In this document: piece after piece, positions 10,214 to 21,216 of the stretch
Layout of the letters: each line of letters begins with the position of its first letter
Position numbering within the stretch: the first letter of the stretch is position 1
Assembly (NCBI GenBank): GCA_014905825.1
Contig: JACGCN010000003.1
Coordinates: 1,860,001-1,924,000, forward strand
DNA: 64,000 nt
Reading direction: 5' to 3'
DNA from: Lyophyllum atratum
Lineage: Eukaryota > Basidiomycota > Agaricomycetes > Agaricales > Lyophyllaceae
The notes under the pieces: generated by a model
The model's input: only the letters and a program-made list of their open reading frames with translations
Databases searched by the model: none
What the model was told of the DNA's origin: nothing
Translations under genes and position numbers: made by a program

Positions 10214-11887
10214 TCACCGATCCGAATGGCTTGGATTCGGGTTCTGTCCGTGGCTTGAATGGTGTGAATACACATTTGATCCACTGGCAGAGGAGTCGTT
10301 GTCAATATTAGGGTCGATGGCAGGATAGTAGGTGCGTCTCGGCTCGTTCTGCGCGTTCTGCATGTACGGTTGCATCATAGGCTGGGGAGGCTGACCTGGG
10401 CCCATCATGTTCTGTTGCGGGTGATAATAGTAGTGTGTGGGTGGACCCATGTGGCTCATGTGGTTCGCTGGTTCATACATATCATGAGAGTGCTGAGTAG
10501 GTAGAGGCGGGTGGGAGATAGGCGGGAGGTGTAGCCGCTGTTGGGTAGGGTGTTCGATAGGGTAGTTCTTGTCGGGTGAGGGAGATGGACGATAGTCATC
10601 ATGCCTATTATCTTGCGCAGCTTCTTAAAAAAAGGAGTTCAGCTTGAGTTCCTATCTAAGAAACTTCGCCTCACCAGAATTTTCTGACAATGCCGCAGCT
10701 TGTGCCTTCCGATGGGTACAATCTGCCGCCCGGCCCTCGCGCGAACAAGTCTTACAAGCGCGCTCAACACAGTCCAATCCTTTTCGAACACAAGAGGCAC
10801 AAGGTCTAGACGAGAGAGGTTAGCCTTCGAACTATACACAACGTATCATAGACTGACCGGACTCCGTCACAACGTATCTTATCACGTCTGCGAAGAGTGT
10901 AAATAGACTGCCGGACGCTGAAATTTGTGATAAACTTTCCTGCAGTTCACACACGCCTGTGATAAGTAGCCACGTCCTTGAGTTACAGCCTCATTTCAGA
11001 GAACTCTGTGGAGACTGACCGCTTTGACCCGGGTACCGTGCCCTCTGCCTTTCCTCGGTTGCGTGATACACTGTTTGTTATTCTCCACACAGTATCGACA
11101 CGGTCGGGCGTCTTCGCAGCGTTTGCTATCCTGTCGGCATACTTCGCAGCGTAGCTTGACAAGCTTGGGTCCACGGCCTACGTGTACACACTGCTCACCG
11201 CGGGCGACGCAACGTGAACATGGGCGTTGGTCTTCACACTGGAGCAAGATCAGATCAAAATGCTCTTGTCTTGTCAATGGCGTCGCACCTTCTTGTTGTC
11301 TCTGCGGCAGTTGGTACACGCCAATTTCGCTCGATCGGTAGGATTTGCACGCATAGCCCGGGCTGGCGTTACAGGCGAGTCTTGACGAAGCACATGCGAC
11401 GTGGCCTCTTCTACGCAATCCAAATTCATCTCCCTACACCTCTGGCATGGCTTCCCATCTTCGCACCGTACACGCGCCCGTCGACATGGATCACACCCAT
11501 CTACGCACTGATCTGCACTATATCCCTTCTTTGTACATCCAGCGCATGGTCTACAGAACGTCATTACTTTTTTTACATCCATGTAACAGACTGTAGGACG
11601 CACCGAGCACCATCGCATCGTATTTTGTCGCGTCTTGGTGAGTTGTGAGCATACGACCACAGGAACAGTGATGAAAGAAGATAAACCTGCAACTAGCGCA
11701 TGCCTATCATCGGGTCAGATCAAGAACAGCGTGCATTGTGGTGGAAGGTGCAACATACCCTCGATGCTCTTCTTGGCCATACTGGTGAGCTGTCGGAAAC
11801 CGGCCGTAGGTCGGAATCCATGATGATAGCGGAATCGGGAAGAGGATCAATCAAACGAACATTCGGCGTTTCCCGATTAGTAGACAT
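10214..11887 (-). CDS. multi-Zn2Cys6 (GAL4-type) repeat protein, putative transcription regulator
   Basis: Starts at ATG 11887 (MSTNRETPNVRLIDPLPDSA). It has at least five successive modules of the form C-x2-C-x6-C-x5,6-C-x2-C-x6-9-C: ACASCRRDKIRCDGARPCAG, GCDPCRRARVRCEDGKPCQR, ACTNCRRDNKKCEDQRPCSR, RCEVCRQDSKRCEDARPCRY and ACVNCRRDKIRCDGVRPCAS, then a shorter Cys cluster ACKTCSREG. Ordinary fungal regulators have one such cluster. Modules 1 and 5 are each opened by a 17-base microexon (11687-11703 and 10940-10956) splitting the same Arg codon. The C-terminus is rich in Met, Gln, Pro, His and Ser (MYEPANHMSHMGPPTHYYYH), like an activation or low-complexity tail, ending at 10214. The intron after the second microexon begins GAAAGT instead of GT. 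Confidence 0.72.
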
Positions 11888-12006
11888 GCACGCAACTCCT
11901 CTTGCACTCCAGCCATAGTCACTCTCTCTTGTCCCTTCTTACTACTCATCTGTCTCAGGAAAGGCTTATGCTGGGCTTAGATACACTCTTTCCTCTCGAA
12001 CAGGTA

Positions 12007-13287
12007 TCATTTCAATTTTTCTACAACGTATAGTTAATGCTCCCTGACTTATGACGACTGGTACACCTGCGATATAATTGATCTTCCATTTAGCATCTGC
12101 AAACTTTCTCAGCCATGTGTACTTCATATACAGCGACCAGCACGACTCACCGACGAAGTTCTTTGGGTCTGCAACGGCCTGTTCACAGGTTCCTGGGCAG
12201 CCGGCACCTGCATAGGTCGCACCAGCCCAAGTCTCCGCATAGGGTAGTATCGATGGTCAGCGAGTGCTCATGGAAGTGTTTCCCAACATCACAGGCACTC
12301 GCCGCGAACTGAGCGGCGGGTGTCGGCCATGCTGAAGGATTAGGCTTTCCCCCCGTGATATCTTTGGGGATCTCGTCCCGCGCAAAATGCCATATCTTGA
12401 TGCCCGAGCTATCCCAGAGGTGCGCATAAATACCACCTCCGGCGCCGTTGAAGCCTTTTCCATAGCTCCTATTGTCGGTATCTTTGAAAGCGCAACCGCT
12501 GTTATCGCCATTGCTGCTGGCGCATTGGGTACCAAGCGCTCTGCCCGTGGCCTTCACCGATTTATCAAGGGTGCAGCCGTCCCCCGTATGGAGGGTGTAC
12601 TGATTCGTGTCTTGGTTATGTACACCTTCCAGAACATCAATTTCGCCTAAACAATCGTCAGGACGTTGCTTGGGAAGCCGCTACAAGTATAAGCGTACCT
12701 CCCGAAGGCCAGTTAGGACCGACCGACCACCAAGCAGGCCAAACGCTGCAACCCACGGGCATGGCTGCGAAATCGGCGATGAAAAGACCTCCATTATACG
12801 TCTTCTTAGAGTTGATCCGCACTCTACGCCAGGAGTCAAAGCTGTTCCTCGAACCCAGGGGAATGCACTTACGAATCGCGTTTCTCTCCAGGACGAAGAT
12901 GAGTGGTATCATCCACGGAGAGAATAACCTGGCCATCTTTCACGACCGCAAGACCTTTAGACTTCGCACTCGCAGCGTCCTGATAATTCACCAGTCCGTG
13001 CGTTGGATCGGGTTTGTTGTAAAAATCCCAGTCTCTGTTGTGTGTATGATTAGCGGACATCCCATGAATCGTGTCTCGATGGCATCAAGGACTTACTTGA
13101 GAAGACCTTCGCCCTGGAACTTGTCAACCTGCTTCCATGTTTTACCACCGGCTGGACCTGGACCATCAGCTCGCCGAGCAACTTGACGGGAACGACGAGA
13201 ATTAGTCCGGGATCCAGCAGCGGCAGATCCGCTGGCTAAGCCGAGGATCGCGAGACCAGAGAGGAGCACGGTAGGGAAGTTAAACAT
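12007..13287 (-). CDS. secreted GH16 family endo-beta-1,3(4)-glucanase, copy 1
   Basis: Extracellular glycoside hydrolase acting on beta-glucan, with a signal peptide MFNFPTVLLSGLAILGLASG at the chosen start (the ORF extends to 13317 but the shorter start gives the better signal). A basic Arg/Ser-rich linker follows, then SILSVDDTTHLRPGEKRDS-type and NGGLFIADFAAMPVGCSVWP segments, and the catalytic motif GEIDVLEGVHNQ (nucleophile and acid/base glutamates) just after an intron. Later come CASSNGDNSGCAFKDTDNRS, KIWHFARDEIPKDI and DTTLCGDL. The two paralogues downstream end in a short exon AKWKLNYIAVYQ; here the match AKWKINYIA is present but the last residues differ, so the 3' end near 12007 is uncertain. 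Confidence 0.82.
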
Positions 13288-14088
13288 TGCAGTAGTATTG
13301 ATCTGTAGTGTTTGCAAGAATCCAGTTCTTGGTAGGATGGGACGAGGACCGGCTCGCAGCTGTGGCCTGCACGCAAAGAAAGAGGGAGAGGGGGGATCGA
13401 CGTCAACGAAGATGGCGTATCATTATTCTGAGGCGCATCTTTTATACTCTCCCAAAGCCAAGCACAGGCACATCATTGGTTGGATGATTTAAATTCTATT
13501 CATGGTGAGTTCGGGTATCAAATGATTCGGCGCCTATGACCGCGTTTTACTTTGGAACAGCTCGGTCCTGCTGGTCCTGTTCTTCATATGGTTTAATGAT
13601 CTCTAACCACGTTCCTGCTTGTTTTTGATTGGGTTGCTAGTGGTCAAATAGAAAACAAGGAGCAGTTGCGCCTTCGCTCGTGTCTTAGCTTTCAAGTAGT
13701 AAGCTTATGGGGAGAACTGATAACATCTCGTAACTAAGGACCAGGGTCATCACATCGCTTGAAGGCTCCTGGGCGCTGCATCAAGGGGCTCAGCATTTCA
13801 GGTTTATCTAATCTCCCGAAACGTGTTTTATATAAATATCTCAAGCAGAAACGCAGGGAAGTGACACGCCACATCGTAGATTTATGGAGAATTACGACGA
13901 GTAAGCCAAGATCTAGTACTCCTACTCTTTCTTTCTCAATTTACATAGATGCCAGTGAGAAGAAATTTAGGGAAATGAAGCAGATAGGCGCTCAATCTCG
14001 AAAATACGATAGTGGTGCACAGAGTATAAAAGACTGGGTCAAGGAATGAGATAAGCTCGTTCATCAATCATGTACGAGGGGTAAATGG
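13288..14088. other. intergenic region between GH16 copies 1 and 2
   Basis: Promoter of copy 1 and 3' region of copy 2. A 96-codon plus-strand frame at 13759 has no recognisable motif and was not called. Confidence 0.35.
13440..13446 (-). promoter_or_regulatory. TATA box, GH16 copy 1
   Basis: TATAAAA on the minus strand, about 155 bases upstream of the chosen start codon and 125 upstream of the longer ORF end. Copies 2 and 3 also have TATA-like elements, which supports it. Confidence 0.45.
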
Positions 14089-15344
14089 TCATTGGTAGAC
14101 AGCTATGTAGTTCAGCTTCCACTTTGCAACTGTGATGATAAGTTTATCAGGGGCTTGTGACGTTACAAAACCAACGAGAGATGCCACTGACATGCATAAT
14201 TCTTGGGATTGGTGACTGCTTGGGCGCAACTTCCGGACAACCCGCCTTTGCAAAGGTCGGCCCAGCGAAATCACCACAGAGGGTCGTATCCAGAACCAAT
14301 GAGTGGTCATGGAAGTGAGAGGCCATATCGCAGGATGAAGCGGACCAAAATGCGGCAGGAGCGCCCCAGGAAGGACGGATTGGGCTTCTTGCTCTGGATG
14401 TCGGCTGGAATTTCATTCCTCGCAAAGTGCCAAATCTTGATACCATCCTTGTTCCAGAGATGAGCATATACACCCCCACCAGCGACGTTGAACCCCTTCC
14501 CGTATGTCCTTGTATCGGTGTCAATGAAGCCGCAGCCGGCGTTAGAGTTGCCGCTACTAGCACATTGCTTTGTTGAGAACTTTGCTGGCCACTTTGGAGT
14601 TCCCCGCGGAGAGCGTACAACCGGCGGACGTGTGCAGGGTGTATTGGTTTGTGGGTTGATCGTGAACACCTTCGAGGATATCGATTTCACCTGCCTGAGG
14701 CCATTTAGGACCAACTGACCTATTGGCACGAGCCCATGAGCACAATGCTGATGATGCAATAGCTCGAAGATGACTTTACCAGTACGCAGGCCAGACACTG
14801 CAGCCATGTGGCATAGCGAAGAAATCGGCAATAAAAAGTCCCCCGTTATATTTCTTCTTGCTGCTAATCCGGACGCTGGAGCGCGTACATGAGCCCGAGT
14901 TTGCTATATGACCAAATTGGAATACTGACGAATCACGTTTCGCACCAAGTGGTAATGATGTCTTATCGTCCACTGCAAGAACTGTGGTCCCATCACTCTG
15001 AACGAAGGCTAGCCCTTTGGCCATCGCATCTGCTTTGCTTTGAAATTTGACACTGCCGTGGGTGGGGTCTCCGCCCGTGAAAAAATCCCAGCCACTGATG
15101 AGATAGAAGAAAGAAACGTGAATCCATATGAATCATGAAAAAATCGAAGAAAGGCATACTTTAAAAATCCAGCACCCGTGTACATATCCGTCAGAGTGAA
15201 AGTTTTGCTGAAATTATTGTTGTTGCGATTTTGAAGTACCCGACCATGTTTTCGGAGTGACCCATTGGAAGAGGTTGTGTGTATGTTGCCCGCAACAGCA
15301 CAAAGATAGACAGAAGAAAGAAAGAACGTGATTAGAAAGAACAT
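14089..15344 (-). CDS. secreted GH16 family endo-beta-1,3(4)-glucanase, copy 2
   Basis: Same architecture as its neighbours. Signal peptide MFFLITFFLSSVYLCAVAGN (start chosen at 15344, not the upstream 15383), a short linker with an Asn run, FTLTDMYTGAGFLKY, then DDKTSLPLGAKRDS, VRISSKKKYNGGLFIADFFA and MPHGCSVWPAYW. The catalytic EIDILEGVHDQPTNQYTLHT again begins an exon. CASSGNSNAGCGFIDTDTRT, KIWHFARNEIPADI and DTTLCGDFAGPT follow. A final small exon gives ITVAKWKLNYIAVYQ, stopping at 14089. Both catalytic glutamates and the conserved cysteines are present, so it is probably active. Confidence 0.87.
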
Positions 15345-16169
15345 TAAGGGAATCCGGGAGCGGTGGGGCCAAGGCTGCTCCACTCAGACTTTATAGCCAC
15401 ACCTGTGTGCCACACAATGAATGGATATGGTTCTATAAACAGCCACTGTATAGAGAAGGTTAAAAAGGCCACGGCCAGGCTCGATCGTCATGGCCATGGC
15501 CATGTCTTTGTTCAATGTTCATTTACCTTGATCGATCACCTACGCACCGTGTCGGTTACAAAGTCGCCGTTCCTTTGTTACGCCAGCCTTGTTTCCGTGA
15601 GTGGCTGTGAAAGGGGCAGGAGTTCATTCTCTACGTGATTATGCTGCAGAACGTCCTGAAGAAGTCATGTATATCCATCGCAAGGGGCCGCAGCACGACT
15701 CTAAGATGGCAGAACGAACCATATGTCGGCAGGACACCACGGCATGTCGATCGTTAGGCTGCCAGTAGAATGTTTAGCTCTCTCCATTTCGCATCGAGAC
15801 TTCGGACGTTCATGACTTGCGTGCGGACGTCATAACGGTAAACGAGTGTCATGAGTGACAAAACCAATTGGATTATAGGTTTCGCTGGCAAACCGAGTGC
15901 ACTCACGTGCCAAGGGATACACGATGTCCGACGAAGGGTATGGGCAACCGCAGTCGCTGCGAAAGACCCTTAGATGCGCATCCACACATGGCTAGAACTA
16001 CAACTATGACTGCAGCTCGCCCATGCTCTGAAGCTGCAAGCGGAACGAGCCTACACCGTCGTCGATGTACAGGTAGCGGAAGTACACCAGGTGGTATGAA
16101 AGGCAAGCGCGATGGCCAGGCGGGCAGCATGCTGGTCAGACGACCAAAGTAGAGCAACATTCGGGCCGA
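15345..16169. other. intergenic region between GH16 copies 2 and 3
   Basis: Promoter of copy 2 and 3' flank of copy 3. Open frames around 15868-16160 on both strands show no family motif. Confidence 0.35.
15390..15395 (-). promoter_or_regulatory. TATA box, GH16 copy 2
   Basis: TATAAA on the minus strand 46 bases upstream of the chosen start codon. That is close for a fungal core promoter, implying a very short 5' UTR if used. Confidence 0.45.
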
Positions 16170-17395
16170 CTACTGATATACTGCGATATAATTCAGCTTC
16201 CACTTCGCGACTGTAAAAGGTTCAGAATTAAAGGGTGTGTATCGGCCCACAGTGAAAATGCGTACAAGCATAATTTGTCGGGTCCATAACAGCCTCGGCG
16301 CACGTACCAGGGCAACCTGCGCTTTTATAGGTGGGCGCCGCCCAGTCACCACAAAGCGTTGTGTCCAAGACCAGCGAATGTTCGTAGAAATGCGCCGCCA
16401 TATCACACGATGAAGCGGACCAGTAGGCGACGGGATCCTTCCATTTCGATGGGTCGGGAGTTTTGGCAATGATATCGGCCGGTATTTCCGTTCGTGGAAA
16501 GCGCCACATCTTGATCCCAGTACTGTCCCAGAGATGCACGAAAACGCCGCCAGCAATGAGGTTGAAACCTTTGCCATAGCTGCTTGAGTCGGGATCAACG
16601 AAGGCACAGCCAGTGTTGTCGCCATTAATGGTAGCACATTGTTTGCTGGCAACCCTCCCTGACACCGGAACGCTTTCTGTCGTAAGAGTGCATCCAGGTC
16701 CCGTATGAAGGGTGTATTGATTCGCTGGTTGGTCATGAACACCTTCCAAAATATCAATTTCACCTATTTTGAGAGCAATCAGCCGAGTCGTCACATCTAC
16801 TAGTAGCTGAAATAGCTTACCACCCGTTGGCCAATCAGGACCAACCGACCAGTAGGCGGGCCAGACACTGCACCCATGGGGCATTGCAAAGAAATCGGCG
16901 ATGAACAAGCCGCTGCTATATTTTTTCTTCGTGCTGATACGGACACTGGAGATGTGAATGTCAAACAATGACAGGCGATAAGAAGACGTATACTCACGAA
17001 TCACGTTTGGCTCCTTCTGGCAACACGGTTGTATCATCAACAGCCAAAACAGTGGTCCCGTCGTCTTGTACGTATGCAAGATGTTTAGCGATCGCATCTT
17101 CCCTGCTCTGGTAGTTGACGCTTCCACGGGTGGGATCTGCTCCTTTCATGAAATCCCAGTCGCTGTGGGAGATTGTTTCGATAAATATATAGTCAAGTCA
17201 GGTACGAAGGACGCACTTTAGGAAGCTCTCCCCCTGATACATGTCCTCCAATTTGAAAGTCCTCGTATTATTGTTCTGCGCTCGAGCAACACGGTGGTGA
17301 TGCCTCCTGCGAGTGCGAAAAGACCTTTCCTGCACGTTTCCCGCAAGGCTACCAAGCGCCAAGGAGAGAACGATGAATGTGATGATCATATGCAT
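16170..17395 (-). CDS. secreted GH16 family endo-beta-1,3(4)-glucanase, copy 3
   Basis: Third tandem paralogue. Signal peptide MHMIITFIVLSLALGSLAGN (start 17395; a second ATG lies two codons on), a basic RTRRRHHHRVAR linker, FKLEDMYQGESFLK, then VRISTKKKYSSGLFIADFFA, MPHGCSVWPAYWSVGPDWPT and the catalytic GEIDILEGVHDQPANQYTLH. CATINGDNTGCAFVDPDSSS, MWRFPRTEIPADII, DTTLCGDWAAPT and the terminal FTVAKWKLNYIAVYQ follow. Intron positions match copy 2, including one immediately before the catalytic GEID. Copies 2 and 3 look closer to each other than to copy 1. Confidence 0.87.
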
Positions 17396-17489
17396 AGCAA
17401 AATGACAACACAGCACGCAAGCGTACAGTGAGTGGATGGAATTGACCAGGTGCCTGACCGGTGGGGGAAAGCATACATTATCCTGGCGG

Positions 17490-17497
17490 TATATATA
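17490..17497 (-). promoter_or_regulatory. TATA box, GH16 copy 3
   Basis: TATATATA on the minus strand about 95 bases upstream of the start codon of GH16 copy 3. Confidence 0.45.
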
Positions 17498-17849
17498 CTC
17501 GTCGGCCATTGGTATCCATGCGCCTGCCGAGACACCATCAAGGATGATGATGCGAAAGATGGAGAAAGCACAGCCTCGGCCGGTCCCTCCCTTGCTAAAG
17601 ATACTCCAGGTCCTGCAGTTTACATATATACATAGTCACCGATCGTGCGATGTGGTCGAGCTGCTTTTGCTCCTAAGGTCTTTCGTGCAGTGCAGGAAGA
17701 GGGAAAAGAGGATAGTAATTGGCCTTCGAGCTTCAACTTGTTCCATCGAAATTTAATCTTGATGTAGTTCCTTGATATCCCCGAATGACAAAAATTCGGG
17801 ATCATCACGGCCACTGCTCGAGCTGCAAAGCTTGAGCATAGGCCTTCGG

Positions 17850-17869
17850 AGGCCTCAGGCCTGAGGCCT
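17850..17869. repeat. 20-bp perfect palindrome
   Basis: AGGCCTCAGGCCTGAGGCCT equals its own reverse complement. Partial copies of the same word (GGCCTTCGGAGGCC before it, CCTGAG..TTCAGG after it) extend the dyad-rich stretch over 17840-17886. Confidence 0.85.
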
Positions 17870-18077
17870 GAGTACTGAGTTCAGGCAGAGGTGCGTCACG
17901 GTCTATAGAGTAGGTTTGAAATTCCTTGAATATTATGTAAATATTATGTTGATCTGCTAAGCCAGTGAATTGGGAATTTCCAATCGACAGATCTAATCTG
18001 AAGTGCTATCCATGACGTCTGCGAGTCAATGGTGATCTCAAGACTTGACCTTGATCCAGCTTCTACGATTCTCTGCG

Positions 18078-19387
18078 ATGCCCGTCTCACGTCAAATACT
18101 TGAACAATTGAAGCAATTGATACCCCCTATGAACGGCTCTCTACATAAAGGCCAATCTGGCAAGCGCAGAAATATCCAATAGATATCGGACATGCACTAA
18201 ATCCATTGCAGGTCGTGTAGGTGTTCTTGGTGGAGCACTCGAGTGAGCTTCATTAGAAATATAGATTCGTGCGCAGAATCTAACCGTATATTCTCCGTCA
18301 CAAAGCTACACAGGAGCCCCATTCTTTGCAGCAATGTCAGCTCTAAGATTCGTATGTAGTATCTCGCCATAACAATCTCCTCTCTTCAACGCATCATGAC
18401 CGTTTCCCTAGGGTGCAGATCTGTCGCATGTTATATGCTCTCCGGTTGCTGCAGGGGCCATCAAGTCCTATTCGCCAGATCTGATTGTCCATCCCATTCT
18501 CCGTCAAGAATTGTACGGGCGTGTATTTCGTCACGCCAACGGCGCTGATTGCCTTCCCCAGGACCTCCGAACAAGTCAAGCCCGAACTGGAGTCGCTTCT
18601 GACCCGTCTACATGTCCTGATCATCGGTCCTGGACTGGGACGTGAACCTTACATGCAGTCTTTTGCTAAATTGGCGCTATCCCTGGCGCGTGCACGCGGA
18701 ATGTTTGTCGTGCTAGATGCAGATGCCCTGTGGTTGGCCGGGAAGGACTTGTCCATTATCAGAGGCTATCGGCGTGCCGTTATGACACCCAATGTCGTTG
18801 AGTTCAAACGCCTCAGTGAGCAAGTTGGGATCGACCCGAAGACACCTGATGCAGAGAGGGCAGGCTTAGTATCACGGGCTTTGGGTGGCGTCACCATTCT
18901 CGAGAAGGGCGGAAAAGATAATATATCTACTGATACGACTGGGGAAGCTGCGGATCTGAAGGAGAGCAAGTTAGAAGGAGTGGACGAGGAAAAGGAAAAA
19001 ATACAGGAAACAGTTCAGGTTGATGTTGAAGGCGGGTTGAAAAGATGTGGAGGCCAGGGCGATATTCTGAGTGGAACTGTTGGAACATTCCTTGCATGGG
19101 GTAAGTGCTATGAAGAAGGCGCATTTGGGTGAGTCGACTCTCTTTACCTGTCTATTCGATACTGAGATGTCACCTTTACAAGCGACCAATCCAACAAAAT
19201 ACCGGCTTCGCGGATGCCATTATTGGCATCAATAGGCGGTAGCATGGTGACAAGAACTGCTAGCCGACTTGCATTCCGCAGGGAAGGACGAGGAGTCGTT
19301 ACACAGGACATGCTCCCAGAACTTGGAAGGGCGTTTGCAGAGGTTTTTGGGGAGGATACGCAAGGTAAAGACAAGGGGAGACTGTAA
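18078..19387 (+). CDS. NNR2: ATP-dependent (S)-NAD(P)H-hydrate dehydratase
   Basis: Nicotinamide-nucleotide repair enzyme that dehydrates damaged NADHX/NADPHX using ATP; ribokinase-like fold (CARKD/YjeF C-terminal family). The model starts at ATG 18078 ([20 protein letters not shown]), then [31 protein letters not shown] and [42 protein letters not shown] and [17 protein letters not shown] give the conserved nucleotide/Mg site. The last exon runs from about 19191 to TAA at 19385-19387. Intron 1 has a GC donor (TCTG|GCAAG), the rest GT. An acidic Glu/Lys-rich insert (near [15 protein letters not shown]) sits just before the GGQGD motif. Function is by family and motif. Confidence 0.85.
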
Positions 19388-19917
19388 GATAGTTTTGGAT
19401 GCGGTCGTGAGCTCATAGAAATGCAATCTATGGCCAATCCAATAATAATGTGAGATTTCCCAGGACGGATAGATCTAGGACTCGGAGACGAAGACTTCAC
19501 AACCTGGAGAGAAAAGGTGGAATTCGGAAACGCGAGGATTCCAAGAGGATTCTAAGAGGATTCAGGAAGCCGGATTAAGCGTAAACATGAGGCTTTTTAA
19601 GACTCGCTCACTATTCCTCGTTAAGCATCATCATCCGTGGCCAGGAGGCATCCATGTCGCTGCTGCGGTACCATGCAGACACTTTCGACCATGATGTGGC
19701 TGTAATATCCACACAGAAAGCAAAGGTAGACTCCATATCTTATGTTATGTTATAGTACACCCAGCGGTCCAATTCCTGAACAAGGGCGTTCCCGGAAGTA
19801 TCCCGACGTACAAGCAAGCGGGTACGTCATCGTCCCGGATCCTATCAACTCCGTTCGCCGAGCTATTCGAAGTCCCAGAACGTCTGACTAAGGAGTCAAG
19901 TAGGACAAAAAGCAGAG
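19388..19917. other. intergenic region before LINE fragment
   Basis: No gene recognised. It lies between the dehydratase stop and the 3' end of the retrotransposon remnant. Confidence 0.35.
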
Positions 19918-20760
19918 TCAGTTATTACCACTACTGTGTATAAGCCAGTGTAAGGGGAGAGAAGGGACATAAGGTTTGTTCATGAAATACACTGATGTGA
20001 CCTCGAACACGAATTTGGCCAGGAGATTAACTGTTTTTCTGCTAGCAAGGAGAGTCCTCAGATCTGCAGCTGCATTCTGAGGGAGACCCACACTGAATGT
20101 GGGAAGGTCCCGAGTGATCTTCTCCATGAAGGTTGTTCTGAGATCAACGAGAGGTTGATGATCAGAGCATACGAGAAGGGCGTGCTCGGGGGACTCGGTC
20201 TCCTTTTTACAGAATCGACACAGTCTCTGGCTGGGGTCAATTCGCGGCCGTCGAGAATCGAGCCATCGTAGTCTTTCCAAAGAAAAAACATGGTCAGACA
20301 GTAAAACTCTGGTGAGGGCTACACGGTGCTCTCTATGGGTAACACTGAGATAGTGTCAGAAGTACAGAGTTTGATGTCTTGGCCGCTTGTCTCCATCAGG
20401 CTCAACCCGATTTCGAAGCAGATACAGTTTCGGCGACGACTCAATTGCATTTTGGAGATGCTTTTCAGCCCCGGATTGTACCTCCTTGATGAGTGCTTCA
20501 ATCTTCTTTGTAGAGATGGTTGCAAGATCAGGGAGATCAATGCGGAAAGGTAGGTTTGATAGGACATATAGCAGGTCCATAACCCATGAAGCATTTCCAG
20601 CCTCGGCGAGAGATAGTGAGTCTTGGAAAGCACGACGTGCGTACCTATCCGGGGGCAGAGTCACAAGATATCTCAGATACTTGAGGGCGAGAATGAGTCG
20701 ACGAAATCTAAGTGGCAAGATAGCTGTCTCTGTGATATATCATGCATTTCGCAAGCTTGT
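19918..20760 (-). pseudogene. non-LTR (LINE-type) retrotransposon ORF2 C-terminal remnant
   Basis: The minus strand reads PLRFRRLILALKYLRYLVTL, ASWVMDLLYVLSNLPF and LYLLRNRVEPDGDKRPRHQT, then an in-frame TGA, then THREHRVALTRVLLSDHVFS and RLCRFCKKETESPEHALLVC. This order (helical region, then a C-x2-C..H-x4-C-like knuckle) is the post-RT C-terminus of LINE-type elements common in basidiomycetes. No endonuclease or reverse transcriptase core was found in the window, so this is a truncated copy with at least one stop codon. Assignment is from remembered family resemblance; the broken frame is directly visible. Confidence 0.6.
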
Positions 20761-21216
20761 AGGGAAATGTAGACGCGATGGCGCCTGCATAGGTTGAAAG
20801 GGGCGGTCGTTCACAGTCGTTGAGTGTGGCCATGCCATCACTTCATTGCAACCCATCAATTGTTCAACATTTTCAGTAGAATAGCTGAGCGTGACCCTCG
20901 AACTGGAACGTATGTATCAGCTTTCAGTACTTATCGCTTTGCCTCCTGCACAAATGCTTACGGGCCTGCTTTCCAACCAAACACTCCCACAAGTACACAG
21001 ATAGGTTGCTGCCCCAAGACGACATCATCCGCTTCGAGATCCGCTTGTAGTCATGCCAGCTACAGCCTCGTAATGTTGATGCCCGACGACCGACTATAGG
21101 CCCACAGCCAAGGCCATCCCTGTCATACATTCCTCTTCGTCTTTGTTCTAGTCTTTGTCCGACGCCGCGCGTCTCACTTATTTCGTTTGAAGGGGCGTTC
21201 ACAGCTAGTCTGAAGA
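20761..21216. other. intergenic region, no gene recognised
   Basis: Between the LINE remnant and the GPI-protein gene. Frames on both strands lack recognisable motifs; it may contain more decayed element sequence plus the promoter of the downstream gene. Confidence 0.3.

Larger units (their letters stand above)
17396..18077. promoter_or_regulatory. divergent promoter region GH16 copy 3 / NAD(P)HX dehydratase
   Basis: About 680 bases between two divergent start codons. It contains the GH16 TATA box and a strong palindrome at 17850-17869; no gene seen. Confidence 0.45.

Noticed and set aside
12387..12650. Plus-strand frame inside GH16 copy 1
   Set aside because: Antisense shadow of the catalytic exon.
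15868..16160. Open frames between GH16 copies 2 and 3
   Set aside because: No family motif, overlapping frames on both strands, and repeat-like Arg/His composition.
20924..21202. 92-codon minus frame upstream of the LINE remnant
   Set aside because: No resemblance to reverse transcriptase or endonuclease and not in frame with the remnant.
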